A DNA stretch of 64,000 nucleotides, from NCBI GenBank assembly GCA_030041435.1, contig JASHNW010000050.1, forward strand, positions 124,001 to 188,000, read 5' to 3'. The translations under genes were made by a program, and so were the position numbers. Shown piece by piece: positions 45,579-54,202 of this stretch. The stretch's first letter is position 1. Each line of letters begins with the position of its first letter. This DNA comes from Acidobacteriaceae bacterium (GTDB lineage Bacteria > Acidobacteriota > Terriglobia > Terriglobales > Acidobacteriaceae). The notes beneath the pieces are model-generated. The model searched no databases. It was given only the letters and a program-made list of their open reading frames with translations, and had not been told where the DNA came from.

Positions 45579-46520
45579 TCATTGCTCTTCCCAGAAGCGG
45601 TCGCTGAGGTATTTATCGGCGGAGTCGGGCAGGACGGTGACAATGACAGCTTCACGCTGCTGTGCGGCCAGCTCTTCGGCGAGGCGCAGGCAGGCGACGA
45701 CGGCGGCGGCGGCGGAGATGCCGACGAGGAGGCCTTCGGTGCGGGCGAGGCGTTTGGCCATGGCGTAGGCGGCTTCGGTTTCGACCTCGAGGATGCGGCT
45801 GACGAGGGAGGGATCGTAGATGGCCGGAACAATCGATGTGGCGTAGTGCTTCAGGCCTTCGAGGCCGTGGAAGGGCGAATCGGGTTGCATGGGGATGCAC
45901 TCGATAGCGGGGTTGAACTCGCGGAGGCGGCGCGCAACGCCGGTGAAGGTGCCGCTGGTGCCCATGCCGGCGACGAAGTGAGTGATGCGGCCTTCGGTCT
46001 GATCGATGATTTCCGGGCCGGTGGTGCGATAGTGGGCGCGCCAGTTGTTGGGGTTCGAGTACTGGTCGGCGTAGAAGTATTGAGGGTCCTGGGCCAGTTC
46101 GCGGGCCTTGCGGATGGCGCCGTCGGAGCTGTCGGCGGGGTCGGTCCAGACGAGCTCGGCGCCGTAGGCCTCGAGGATCCGCTTGCGTTCCGGCGAGACG
46201 TTCGAGGGCATGCAGAGCGTGACAGGGAAGGCCAGCGCCGCGCCGAGCATGGCGTAGGCGATGCCGGTGTTGCCGCTGGTGGCGTCGAGCAGGCGGCGGC
46301 CGGGGCAGAGCTGCTCGCGGGCGATGGCGTCGAGAACGATGGCCGATGCGGGACGGTCTTTGACGGAGCCGCCGGGGTTGGTCCACTCGGCTTTGCCGAG
46401 GATCTGGATGCCGGGCAGGTGCGCGGCAACGCGCTCCAGACGTACGAGCGGCGTATTGCCTATGCGTTCGAGGATGGTGGCGCCATGCAGACGGGTTTTG
46501 GCTGGGGAGAGTGTCGCCAT
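45579..46520 (-). CDS. cysM: PLP-dependent cysteine synthase (CysM/CysK family)
   Basis: A 313-residue beta-replacement enzyme. The PLP lysine lies in NPGGSVKDRPA, the substrate loop in TSGNTGIAYAMLG, and the glycine-rich phosphate loop in VAGMGTSGTFTGVARRL. Near-by genes for a carrier, a JAMM protease and an E1-rhodanese suggest that it uses O-phosphoserine or O-acetylserine with protein-bound thiocarboxylate, as CysM does in Mycobacterium. It is the first gene of the minus-strand series and divergent from the gene at 46628. Confidence 0.92.
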   Translation of the reverse strand: MATLSPAKTRLHGATILERIGNTPLVRLERVAAHLPGIQILGKAEWTNPGGSVKDRPASAIVLDAIAREQLCPGRRLLDATSGNTGIAYAMLGAALAFPVTLCMPSNVSPERKRILEAYGAELVWTDPADSSDGAIRKARELAQDPQYFYADQYSNPNNWRAHYRTTGPEIIDQTEGRITHFVAGMGTSGTFTGVARRLREFNPAIECIPMQPDSPFHGLEGLKHYATSIVPAIYDPSLVSRILEVETEAAYAMAKRLARTEGLLVGISAAAAVVACLRLAEELAAQQREAVIVTVLPDSADKYLSDRFWEEQ

Positions 46521-46627
46521 GTTGTTACGGACCGACGGTAAATTGCAGGGTGCGGCTGGTTATGCGACCCTGAAAGCAGGGTTTGCCGCTCCATAACAAG
46601 TGTAGCGGACCGGGAAGACGACTTGCC

Positions 46628-47083
46628 ATGCTCAGGAAACCAAGACAACGCACTTTCGACGAAATCCTGCAGGAACTTCGCAGACTTCATTTCGATGTTC
46701 AGAACGCAGCGGGCGACTCAAAGCAGAAGCGCATTGCGAAGAATGGCTGCGCGATTGTGCTGGAGCCGGCGCAAAATGCGGCGGGGCTGCGCATGGCAGT
46801 GCGGCCGGGACCGGTGATTGGCGGGGAAATCGCGCAGTTGGTGGATCGCGGGTTCCAGAAATTCTTCAAGACGAGCAAGGCGGAGTTTCCGGCGACGGCG
46901 GAGCGGCTGCACACGCTGCACCAGTTCGTCGAGGAGCTGAAGGAAGTGGCGGGTTCGGTGACGCTTTACAACGAGGCGCTGGGCACGGTGAGCGACGAGT
47001 ATCTCTACGACCGGGTCAAGGGGCGGGATTTGCCGCTGAGCCAGCGTCCGGTGCCGGCGTGGGATCTGCCGGAAACCCGGTAA
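46628..47083 (+). CDS. Conserved hypothetical protein
   Basis: A 151-residue soluble protein: RTFDEILQELRRLHFDV at the N-terminus, KNGCAIVLEP and RMAVRPGPVIGGEIAQLVDRG in the middle, and LYDRVKGRDLPLSQRPVPAW at the end. No family with known function was recognised. The ATG at 46628 is preferred over the start of the frame at 46583. It is divergent from cysM. Confidence 0.65.
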   Translation: MLRKPRQRTFDEILQELRRLHFDVQNAAGDSKQKRIAKNGCAIVLEPAQNAAGLRMAVRPGPVIGGEIAQLVDRGFQKFFKTSKAEFPATAERLHTLHQFVEELKEVAGSVTLYNEALGTVSDEYLYDRVKGRDLPLSQRPVPAWDLPETR

Positions 47084-47131
47084 TCATCTGAAAAATCGAA
47101 CGCCGTTGCGGCGAGCCGCGTCTATGCAAGC

Positions 47132-47815
47132 ATGAGTTTCCGTGTGAGCGGCGCGCTCTGGCTGGGAATGGCGATTCTGGCGCCGGTGGGGATGCCGCTG
47201 CTCGCGCAGAGCGGGGCGCAGCACGGAAATGCCCGCCAGGCTCCGTCTGCGCCCCGGGGGGCCGTGATTCCGATGCCGCCGGACCGGGCCGTGGACTCCT
47301 ACGCGATCTACTCCATGCTGATGCCCGGAGATCAATTTGCCGGCCTGCCGGCGGACCAGGCGGCGCGGTGGGCGATCTGCGATGTGACGGTGAACGAGGA
47401 CGACCGGAACCCGGCAGTTCCGCCACAAGGGCAGTTGAAGCCGCCCTCCGAAAATCCGAAGGGATTTGAAGAAGCCGTGGGCGACTACGAGGCGAACAAG
47501 TACGTGCGCGTGCAGCTGGCGAAGGGCGCCTTCCATATCGAGCACGCGTTCACGCTGCTGGGGTCATCGGAAGCTACGGCTCTGCGCGGGGCGAAGAGCG
47601 GACCGGCGGTGAGCGGCGGCGAGCAGGCTCGGTGGGCGGGATATCCGGGGATAACCTACTTCAGCGAGGTGTATTTCGACGCGAAGCACACCGCGGCGCT
47701 GGTGTACATGAACGACTGGTGCGCGCATCTGTGCTCGTCGGGGAGCTGGATTTACCTCGAGAAGCACGGCGGCCGGTGGGTGCGGCGGTCGGGGATTGTG
47801 ACGGGGGGCGCGTAA
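47132..47815 (+). CDS. Secreted protein of unknown function
   Basis: A 227-residue protein with signal peptide LWLGMAILAPVGMPLLA. The mature part contains SYAIYSMLMPGDQFAGLPAD, WAICDVTVNEDDRNPAVPP, FHIEHAFTLLG and YFDAKHTAALVYMNDWCAHL. The pair of Cys in CAHLCSSGSW may form a disulfide. No enzymatic motif was recognised. Confidence 0.7.
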   Translation: MSFRVSGALWLGMAILAPVGMPLLAQSGAQHGNARQAPSAPRGAVIPMPPDRAVDSYAIYSMLMPGDQFAGLPADQAARWAICDVTVNEDDRNPAVPPQGQLKPPSENPKGFEEAVGDYEANKYVRVQLAKGAFHIEHAFTLLGSSEATALRGAKSGPAVSGGEQARWAGYPGITYFSEVYFDAKHTAALVYMNDWCAHLCSSGSWIYLEKHGGRWVRRSGIVTGGA

Positions 47816-47817
47816 CG

Positions 47818-48339
47818 CTACGGTGTCGCGGGCGGCTGCCTTCCGGTGAGCGTCTCAAACTGCGAAACGATGGATGCCAGTGCCTGATCGAAGTTGCGGT
47901 CGTGTGTCTTTTGCAGGAAGGCGAAGTCGATGGACTGGCTGAGCGCCCAGAGCACGTAGTGGGTGCGGCGGTCGTAAACGACGAGCCGGAATTGGGGCAG
48001 CGGATCGGATGCGCCCTGTACCTTGTCCGGGCGGGAGGGGCCATTGGGCGCGATCAGACGCAGTTCGAGGACCAGGTCGGCCTGGGAGGGATCGCCAACC
48101 AGTTCGTATTGGCCAGTGGTTTTGAGGTCCGCATAGAGCTGGTCGTAGCCGCGGCTTGGATCGCCGGTGAACGGTTCGGGGAAGAGGCCGGCGTCGGCTC
48201 CGGCATTCGAGAGGAAGATGGTTTTCGCCGAGGCGATGGCCGGCGGAATAGGAGCGAAGGGTGCGGTTTGTTGCGCGAGGGCCGCAGCCGCGGAAAAGAG
48301 CGCGGCGCAGAGGATGATGCGAAGCGCAGAAGTCGTCAT
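47818..48339 (-). CDS. Secreted protein of unknown function
   Basis: A 173-residue exported protein with signal peptide ALRIILCAALFSAAAALA. DLKTTGQYELVGDPSQADLV and LRLIAPNG, then FRLVVYDRRTHYVLW suggest a small beta-sandwich like LpoB/CsgG-associated proteins, without a firm match. The RBS GGAGGA is five bases before ATG 48339. It is convergent with the previous secreted protein. Confidence 0.72.
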   Translation of the reverse strand: MTTSALRIILCAALFSAAAALAQQTAPFAPIPPAIASAKTIFLSNAGADAGLFPEPFTGDPSRGYDQLYADLKTTGQYELVGDPSQADLVLELRLIAPNGPSRPDKVQGASDPLPQFRLVVYDRRTHYVLWALSQSIDFAFLQKTHDRNFDQALASIVSQFETLTGRQPPATP

Positions 48340-48424
48340 GAGAATCCTCCGGTCGAGGTGTTGCTCTCGGTGTTGAGGACGAGCGGTGCTCGGAATTGGT
48401 TTCGGTGGTTTTGACAGCGCGAAC

Positions 48425-49306
48425 TTACTTTGCGCGGGCGCGCTCGCGCTGCAATTCGCGCCACAGCTCGCTTTTGGAGACGCCGCGCTCGCGGGCGATG
48501 CGCTTGAGGGCATCCTTCTCGCTGAGGCCTTCGGATTTTTCGAGATCTGCCAGACGCTGAACGATGGTGGCTGCGACGGAGGCGGGATTTTCGGGACGCG
48601 GGCGCACGGAGAGGAGCAAGACCATCTCGCCGCGGATAGCGTCGCGAGCGGCGAGTTGTTCGCGGACGGCGTGGACCGTGCCGCGCAGAAATTCTTCGTG
48701 AATCTTGGTGAGTTCGCGGGCGAGGACGACGGGACAGTCCGGGCCGAAGACCGATTCGATGTCAGCCAGGGTTTCGAGAACGCGGTGGGGCGCTTCGTAG
48801 AGGACGACGGTGGTGGGCTGGGCGAGCGACGATGCCAGGTCTTCAAGGGCGGTGCGGCGGGCTCCGGCTTTGGGCGGGGGAAAGCCGAGGAAGAAGAAGC
48901 GGTCGGTGCTGAGGCCGGAGGCGACGAGCGCGGCGATTGCAGCGCTGGGGCCGGGGATGGGATAGACGGGGATGCCGGCGGCGATGGCCGCGGCGGCGAG
49001 GACCATGCCGGGATCGGAGATGCCTGGGGTTCCGGCATCGGAGACGACGGCGATGCGCGCGCCGTTCTTCAGCTCGTCGATGAACCGGCGGCTGCGCTCA
49101 GCCTCATTGTGCTCGTGGCTGCTGACGGTGGGTGTCGCGATGCCGTAGCGGTCGAGGAGCTTGCGGGTCTGGCGGGTGTCTTCGCAGGCGATGCGGTCGG
49201 CGGAGCGCAGGACGCGCAGGGCGCGGAGGGTGATGTCTTCAAGATTGCCGATGGGGGTTGCGACGAGATAGAGGCCGGGAGCTAACGGCGGGTCCGTCTG
49301 GGTCAT
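48425..49306 (-). CDS. rsmI: 16S rRNA (cytidine1402-2'-O)-methyltransferase
   Basis: A 293-residue tetrapyrrole-methylase-fold enzyme that methylates the 2'-O of C1402 in 16S rRNA. Diagnostic blocks are LYLVATPIGNLEDITLRAL, ACEDTRQTRKLLDRYGI, SDAGTPGISDPG, PIPGPSAAIAALVASGL and ELTKIHEEFLRG. Length is standard. It lies 36 bases after the S2P-like gene on the same strand, so they may be co-transcribed. Confidence 0.95.
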   Translation of the reverse strand: MTQTDPPLAPGLYLVATPIGNLEDITLRALRVLRSADRIACEDTRQTRKLLDRYGIATPTVSSHEHNEAERSRRFIDELKNGARIAVVSDAGTPGISDPGMVLAAAAIAAGIPVYPIPGPSAAIAALVASGLSTDRFFFLGFPPPKAGARRTALEDLASSLAQPTTVVLYEAPHRVLETLADIESVFGPDCPVVLARELTKIHEEFLRGTVHAVREQLAARDAIRGEMVLLLSVRPRPENPASVAATIVQRLADLEKSEGLSEKDALKRIARERGVSKSELWRELQRERARAK

Positions 49307-49342
49307 CGCCGGCGCGGGACGGTCACGATCCTCGCCTCCGGC

Positions 49343-50491
49343 TTAGTCACGATCCTCGCCTCCGCGCTCGAGCCGGCGGTACTCGGCGAGCAGGCCCATG
49401 CTGCTGCTCAGGTTCTGCCAGGTGACGATGCCGACGACGCGGCCGCTTTCGGCGACGGGGATGAGCGAGAGGCGTCCGCTGCCGATGCGGCGGATGAGGA
49501 CGCCGAGCGAGTCGTCGGGCTGGGCGACCTGGAAGGCGCGTGACATGATGGCCTGGACGTAGCCGTTGCCGTCGTGGCGGAGTGCCTGGACGATGCCCTG
49601 GCGGGAGACGACGCCGACGAGATTGGGACCACGGACGACGGGGAAGTCGTCCTGCAGGCTGTGGATGGCTTTATAGAGGGCGTCGGAAAGCGTGTCAGAG
49701 GGCGAGAGGGTGTCGAAGTCGGTGAGCATGACGTCGCGCATGCGGACCGTTTCGACGACGGACTGGAAGAGGACGCCCTGGTCCTCCAGTTGCGCGCCGA
49801 TGAAGACGAAGAAGCCGCCCATGATGAGCCAGGGGCTGAGAGCGGCGGCGATGTGGGTGTTAGGCAGGGCCAGCAGTCCGAGGCCGAGGACGACCGCGCC
49901 GATGCCGATCATCTGGCCGAGGCCGGAGGCGGAGCGGGTGGCCTGGGTCATGCCGCGGGATTTCGCCATGGTGCTGCGCAGCATGCGTCCGGCATCGAGC
50001 GGGTAGGCCGGAATGAGATTGATGACCGCCAGCGCTACGTTGAGCCACACGGTGGAGCGCATGAGGTGACTGGGCGTAACGATGGGCAGCCTGGCGATGG
50101 GCACCTGCGCCGTGGCTCCTGCGATGAGAGCGGCGAGGAGGGCGGCGAAGCCGAGGTTGGCCAGCGGGCCGGAGGCGGTGAGGGCGATTTGCGGCCAGCC
50201 CTCCGAGGCGCGCTCGGCCATTTCCGGGCTGGCGTAGGAAAAGAGGCCGCCAATGGGGAGCAGCAGGATGCTGCGCACGGCTACACCATGCCACGCGGCG
50301 GTCATGGCGCGCACGGCTTCGCGCCCCAGCACAGCCCCGAAGAGCAGGAACCAGAGAACGATGCCGCGCCACGAGGAGATGCCGGAAAGATCGGTGGACA
50401 GGACGCAGAAGAAGAGCAGGAGCAGGAAGAAATAATGGATGCGCAGATGCACTCCAAACCAACGTCCCAGGGGTAACGACCATGCGCGCAT
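49343..50491 (-). CDS. Site-2 protease (M50) homologue lacking HExxH, with two CBS domains
   Basis: A 382-residue membrane protein with six hydrophobic segments and a C-terminal pair of CBS domains (about 245-370; MRDVMLTDFDTLSPSDTLSD, then AIMSRAFQVAQPDDSLG). The fold is that of S2P proteases: SILLLPIGGLFSYA and the NPDG-like motif NLIPAYPLDAGRML with Asp166. The zinc motif HExxH is replaced by REAVR (residues 57-61), so both His ligands are Arg while Glu58 remains. It should not be a zinc protease. A ligand-sensing pseudoprotease is the best guess. It is next to rsmI. Confidence 0.85.
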   Translation of the reverse strand: MRAWSLPLGRWFGVHLRIHYFFLLLLFFCVLSTDLSGISSWRGIVLWFLLFGAVLGREAVRAMTAAWHGVAVRSILLLPIGGLFSYASPEMAERASEGWPQIALTASGPLANLGFAALLAALIAGATAQVPIARLPIVTPSHLMRSTVWLNVALAVINLIPAYPLDAGRMLRSTMAKSRGMTQATRSASGLGQMIGIGAVVLGLGLLALPNTHIAAALSPWLIMGGFFVFIGAQLEDQGVLFQSVVETVRMRDVMLTDFDTLSPSDTLSDALYKAIHSLQDDFPVVRGPNLVGVVSRQGIVQALRHDGNGYVQAIMSRAFQVAQPDDSLGVLIRRIGSGRLSLIPVAESGRVVGIVTWQNLSSSMGLLAEYRRLERGGEDRD

Positions 50492-50538
50492 CTCGATCTC
50501 CGAAGCTCTTCCGGCTATTTTAGAAGGTCGGCCGATTT

Positions 50539-50655
50539 TAGAGCAGTTTCGGAATACACGCAGACTTTATGAGGCTGGTACAGGGTGGCTTTTCCCTGAT
50601 TAAAAAGCCACTTGAGCGTGTGCCTTCGGTCTACACCGGTTCCGAAACTGCTATA
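50539..50655. repeat. 117-bp nested inverted-repeat element
   Basis: TAGAGCAGTTTCGGAA (50539-50554) and TTCCGAAACTGCTATA (50640-50655) are inverted with one mismatch. Inside, ACACGC (50556-50561) faces GCGTGT (50616-50621), and GTGGCTTTT (50585-50593) pairs with AAAAGCCAC (50603-50611). The whole folds as a three-stem hairpin without coding capacity, between the divergent S2P-like gene and rsmD. It resembles a short non-autonomous element or a structured regulatory site. Confidence 0.6.
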
Positions 50656-50675
50656 GCCGGCGTTTTGGGGAAGCG

Positions 50676-51284
50676 ATGCGGGTGATCGCAGGACAGTACC
50701 GATCGAGGCGGCTGAGCGCACCGCGTGGCGAGGATACGCGGCCCACCAGCGACCGGCTGCGCGAGACGCTGTTCAACGTGCTGGGCCCACGCATCGAGGA
50801 CGCCGTGTTTCTGGATCTTTATGCGGGGTCGGGAGCGGTGGGCATAGAGGCGCTGAGCCGGGGTGCGCGCGAAGCGGTGTTTGTGGAGCAGGCGGACGCC
50901 GCGCTGAAGGTGATTCGCGGCAACCTGGCGTCGCTCGGCATTCGCGGGGGTTCTACCACCCTGGCGAGCAAAAGCGGCGCGCCGGGGGCCCCGGTGTATG
51001 CGCTGGAAGCACGCAGCGTGGCGGCGGGGCTGAAGCGGCTGGCGGAGACCGAGCGGAAAGCGGATATCGTGTTTCTCGATCCGCCGTATGGCGACGCAGA
51101 GGAGTATGCGCTGGCGCTGGGGCTGCTGGGCGGGGCCTGCAGCGGGCTGCTGGCGGCGGGTGGGATGGTGGTTGCCGAGCATGAGAAGAGGCGCGACCTG
51201 GAGGAGAGGTACGGCGTGCTCGAGAGAACCAGGGTGCTGCGGCAGGGGGATGCGGCGCTGAGTTTTTATCGCGCGGGGAAGTGA
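50676..51284 (+). CDS. rsmD: 16S rRNA (guanine966-N2)-methyltransferase
   Basis: A 202-residue SAM-dependent enzyme that methylates G966 of 16S rRNA. MRVIAGQYRSRRLSAP, RPTSDRLRETLFNVL, FLDLYAGSGAVGIEALSRGA (motif I) and DIVFLDPPYGDAEEY (motif IV, DPPY) are diagnostic. Its 3' end overlaps by 19 bases the 3' end of a minus-strand gene. Confidence 0.95.
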   Translation: MRVIAGQYRSRRLSAPRGEDTRPTSDRLRETLFNVLGPRIEDAVFLDLYAGSGAVGIEALSRGAREAVFVEQADAALKVIRGNLASLGIRGGSTTLASKSGAPGAPVYALEARSVAAGLKRLAETERKADIVFLDPPYGDAEEYALALGLLGGACSGLLAAGGMVVAEHEKRRDLEERYGVLERTRVLRQGDAALSFYRAGK

Positions 51285-51847
51285 ACTGTGCCGCCAGTGT
51301 GCCGGCCGGAGTGGAGATCGACGGTGAAGGGAAGTTCGCGGTCGGTGATCAGATCCCAGCCGAAGCCGTGGAGTTCATCGCCGCGAATCTCCACGATGCG
51401 CAGTCCTTCCGACGAGAGCCGAGCGGTTTGCCAGGCGAGGCCGGCGGGTCCCCAGGCGAGCAGAGAGTAACTGGCGGCGAAAAGCAGGAGACGATGGGCG
51501 GGGAGCGGGCGGATTTCCAGCACGGGGTGGAGCGGGAGGTGGGTGAACTGTTCGGGCGCGGCGGCGTTGACGATGTAGGCGTAGCCGCCGGAGACGGCGC
51601 TGAGCTCATCGGGGTGGGGACAGCTCCAGAGGCCGCTGGGCGCGGAGGGATCGGCGAAACCGAGCGCGCAGGTGGCGAGGAAGGGCGCAGCGGCGGACGG
51701 ATGCACCATGACTTCCAGCGCGCCGCGCTCCACTTCTTCCGCCTCGCGCGGATAGGTAAAGTGGCGCGGCGGCAGGATGAGCGGACGCTGCGGGAGAATC
51801 TCCGCCTGCCAGGAGTGCGCGAAGGTGAGATCGGCAGCGGAAGTCAT
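51266..51847 (-). CDS. Conserved hypothetical protein coupled to a phosphatase gene
   Basis: A 193-residue soluble protein: FAHSWQAEILPQRPLILPPR, EEVERGALEVMVHP, FLATCALGFADPSAPSGLW and a C-terminal SGRHTGGTVHFPAR. It has the character of WD/beta-sandwich proteins but no family was recognised. Its ATG overlaps the phosphatase stop (ATGA), so the two products are probably made in equal amounts. It overlaps the end of rsmD on the other strand. Confidence 0.6.
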   Translation of the reverse strand: MTSAADLTFAHSWQAEILPQRPLILPPRHFTYPREAEEVERGALEVMVHPSAAAPFLATCALGFADPSAPSGLWSCPHPDELSAVSGGYAYIVNAAAPEQFTHLPLHPVLEIRPLPAHRLLLFAASYSLLAWGPAGLAWQTARLSSEGLRIVEIRGDELHGFGWDLITDRELPFTVDLHSGRHTGGTVHFPAR

Positions 51848-52341
51848 AAGGCAGGGTTCACGGGCCTGAATTGCAAAATCCAGGCGCGCTGCTCGGGCGT
51901 GTCGGGGACCTCCCAGCCGCGCGCGTCCTTGATCTGGCGGAGAGTGTCTCTCGGGTCCGCGCCGAGCGCGATCATGATGGAGGCGATGAGCACCGTAGAG
52001 CGGCCGATGCAGCCCTGGCAATGCGCGCCGATGCGTTTGCCGGTACGCACGCTCTCCGCCAGCGAGGCGACGAGCTGCCGGTAGCCGGGGAGGTCGTCGG
52101 GGACGCAGCGATCGGGGATGGGATACGAGACGAACTCCAGGCCCACCTGGGCCGCGAGTTTGGCCTCGTCGGCAAGGCCGAGGACCCACGCTTCGTCTGC
52201 GGGCAGGAGCGAGACCACCACGTCGACGCCGCCCTGGTGGAGCGCGGCCAGATCGTCGCGGAGCCACGCATCGCCGCGGGGGCGGGCGACGATGGCGAGT
52301 CGCGGCGAGGGTTCATCGTTGATCCAGTAAATGCCGTTCAT
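51844..52341 (-). CDS. Dual-specificity/tyrosine phosphatase-like protein
   Basis: A 165-residue protein from the ATG at 52341 (an upstream ATG adds 24 residues). IGAHCQGCIGRSTVLIASIM contains the phosphatase loop C-x5-R-S/T with the nucleophilic Cys, and VVSLLPADEAWVLGLADEA and FVSYPIPDRCVPDDLPGY resemble the conserved segments of bacterial dual-specificity phosphatases, with the general-acid Asp in the latter. Substrate unknown. It is coupled to the following gene through an ATGA overlap. Confidence 0.85.
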   Translation of the reverse strand: MNGIYWINDEPSPRLAIVARPRGDAWLRDDLAALHQGGVDVVVSLLPADEAWVLGLADEAKLAAQVGLEFVSYPIPDRCVPDDLPGYRQLVASLAESVRTGKRIGAHCQGCIGRSTVLIASIMIALGADPRDTLRQIKDARGWEVPDTPEQRAWILQFRPVNPAL

Positions 52342-52434
52342 GGGTTCAGGGAAGGGCCAATCTCCGATGTTATTCCCCAGGCGGGCGGACAGGAAGCGCC
52401 GACTCGAGCGCATGGCGCAGCCTTGCGGCTGCGC

Positions 52435-54195
52435 CTACTGGGCGGTTCCGTAGAAGGCGTTGTTGCCGGTGCGGAGATCGCGTCCCCAGGTGAGAACCAC
52501 GTGGGTGCCGAGGACGGTGACCCTGGCTTCGATGCCGGTGTCGAAGAGCCATTGGGTGGAGGTGAGCCCCGGTGTGGGCGCGGCCATGCGGCCGACGTCG
52601 AGCAGCGGGCCGGCCTGGATGCCGATGAGGCCGTTCGAGTACACGCGGCGGTAGAGATCGGTGTTGGAGAGGAGAAATTTGTCGCCGAGCGGCGAGCTGC
52701 CCTTGCGGCCGTCGCGCGTGCCGATGTGCCCGCGCAGCCAGAGGTCGTTGTCGCGCTCGACGCCGAGCATGAACAGCTCGTCGAAGGGTGTGCTGCCGAG
52801 CAGGGCGCCGGCGCGGATGCGCTGCGACGCTTCCCAGGTATTCGATTGCGCCTGCGGGAACCAGTGCGCGAATGCCGAGCCCTGCATTTTCTCAAACAGG
52901 TGCGCCGGGGTGGACCAGAGCCGCGCCGTGTCGGACATGGCGCTGGTGGTGAGCGAAAAGCGGCGGTCGGGAATGTCCAGCGGCTGGCCTTCGACGGAAG
53001 CGAGAAAATGCAGCGCGGCGCCGGGAAGGATCAACTGCGAATTGAGGGCTGTCCCATCGATCACGTTGCGGTAGGTGCGGTGCGAGAGCTGGGCGCCGGT
53101 GGACCAGGTGAGGCGGCCGCTGGTGAAAGACGTAACCGACGCGGCGGCAACTTGACTCTGCAGGTTGAGCGAGCCGAGGACGGGAGCGGTTCCGGCAAAA
53201 GAATGGCGGATGGACCAGTTCTCGTCGCGCGCGTCGGCGGCAATTTGCCAGCGGTACTGGGGCAGATCGCGCCATGGCGCGGAGAGCGAAGCCCAAATGC
53301 GGCGCTTCTGATCATCCCAGCGCAACAGCGAGTCGAAGTTCATGGCCGAGCGGCCGATGTTGAAGTAACTGGGGTAGACAGTCTCGTAGGGCAGGCCGCT
53401 GAAAGTGGAGACGAGGGCGGTGAGAGGAGTGCTGCCGAAGCCGTCGCGCTCGATGGCGTGGAACGCAGCATCGAAGCTGCCATCGGGGCGGGCGCTGAGG
53501 ACGATGTTGTGTGTCGGGAAGATGCCAAGATCATTGAAGCGCGCTTCGCTGGTGGCGTACTGCGATTCTTTGAGAACGGCGGCGGGCGAAAACGCGAAAG
53601 CGCGGTCGAGCAGCAGACGGCGCACGCGCAGCTGCGGGTCGAAGTTGAGAGCGTCGAGGTACGGTTTGCCGATGCGGTTCCAGTACCGGAGAGCGGCGGG
53701 GAGATTGCCCATGAGAAAGTACACGGTGCCGGCAAAGTCGTTGGCGTACTTGTCTTTTGGGTCCAGCCTGAGCCCGCGGCGCAGCCACGCCGCGGCCTGC
53801 GGATATTGTTTTTGCTCGAAGGCGACACCGGCCAGTTCGATGGGAAAGCGCTTCTGGCGCGGACATTGGCGCTCGCCGGCGACGAGAGCGGCGTGCGCTG
53901 CCGGCCAGCGCTGGAGATGCGCGAGAGCCATGCCGTAGTCGAAGTCGATGCTGGGCGAGCGGACCGGCATCGATTCCGCGAGGCGCACCACCTCCTTCCA
54001 GTTGTGCTGGTCGAACGCCTGCTGGATTGAGCGTTCACCGGGTTGGGAGGTTGAGCATTGCGCCGGTGCGAAGGCAGAGGGCAGCAGCACGGCTGCAGCG
54101 GCGAGGACGATCCGGAGAACGCGAACCGGGTGCGGCGCATGCCTGCGCATCATCCGAAGGCCGAACATTGGACTTGCTCTGGTCGACTCATCCAT
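52435..54195 (-). CDS. Exported TPR protein with C-terminal beta-barrel-like region
   Basis: A 586-residue protein with an N-terminal signal sequence (LRIVLAAAAVLLPSAFA). About residues 50-170 are TPR helices (FDQHNWKEVVRLAESMP, QYPQAAAWLRRGLRLDPKDK). The rest alternates short beta strands with turns and ends in GRDLRTGNNAFYGTAQ, as in outer-membrane barrel proteins. It follows the C39-like peptidase gene with eight bases of spacing and probably belongs to the same operon. PA2778 of Pseudomonas fuses a C39 domain to TPRs; here they are separate. Role unknown. Confidence 0.7.
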   Translation of the reverse strand: MDESTRASPMFGLRMMRRHAPHPVRVLRIVLAAAAVLLPSAFAPAQCSTSQPGERSIQQAFDQHNWKEVVRLAESMPVRSPSIDFDYGMALAHLQRWPAAHAALVAGERQCPRQKRFPIELAGVAFEQKQYPQAAAWLRRGLRLDPKDKYANDFAGTVYFLMGNLPAALRYWNRIGKPYLDALNFDPQLRVRRLLLDRAFAFSPAAVLKESQYATSEARFNDLGIFPTHNIVLSARPDGSFDAAFHAIERDGFGSTPLTALVSTFSGLPYETVYPSYFNIGRSAMNFDSLLRWDDQKRRIWASLSAPWRDLPQYRWQIAADARDENWSIRHSFAGTAPVLGSLNLQSQVAAASVTSFTSGRLTWSTGAQLSHRTYRNVIDGTALNSQLILPGAALHFLASVEGQPLDIPDRRFSLTTSAMSDTARLWSTPAHLFEKMQGSAFAHWFPQAQSNTWEASQRIRAGALLGSTPFDELFMLGVERDNDLWLRGHIGTRDGRKGSSPLGDKFLLSNTDLYRRVYSNGLIGIQAGPLLDVGRMAAPTPGLTSTQWLFDTGIEARVTVLGTHVVLTWGRDLRTGNNAFYGTAQ

Positions 54196-54202
54196 CGCGC
54201 GG

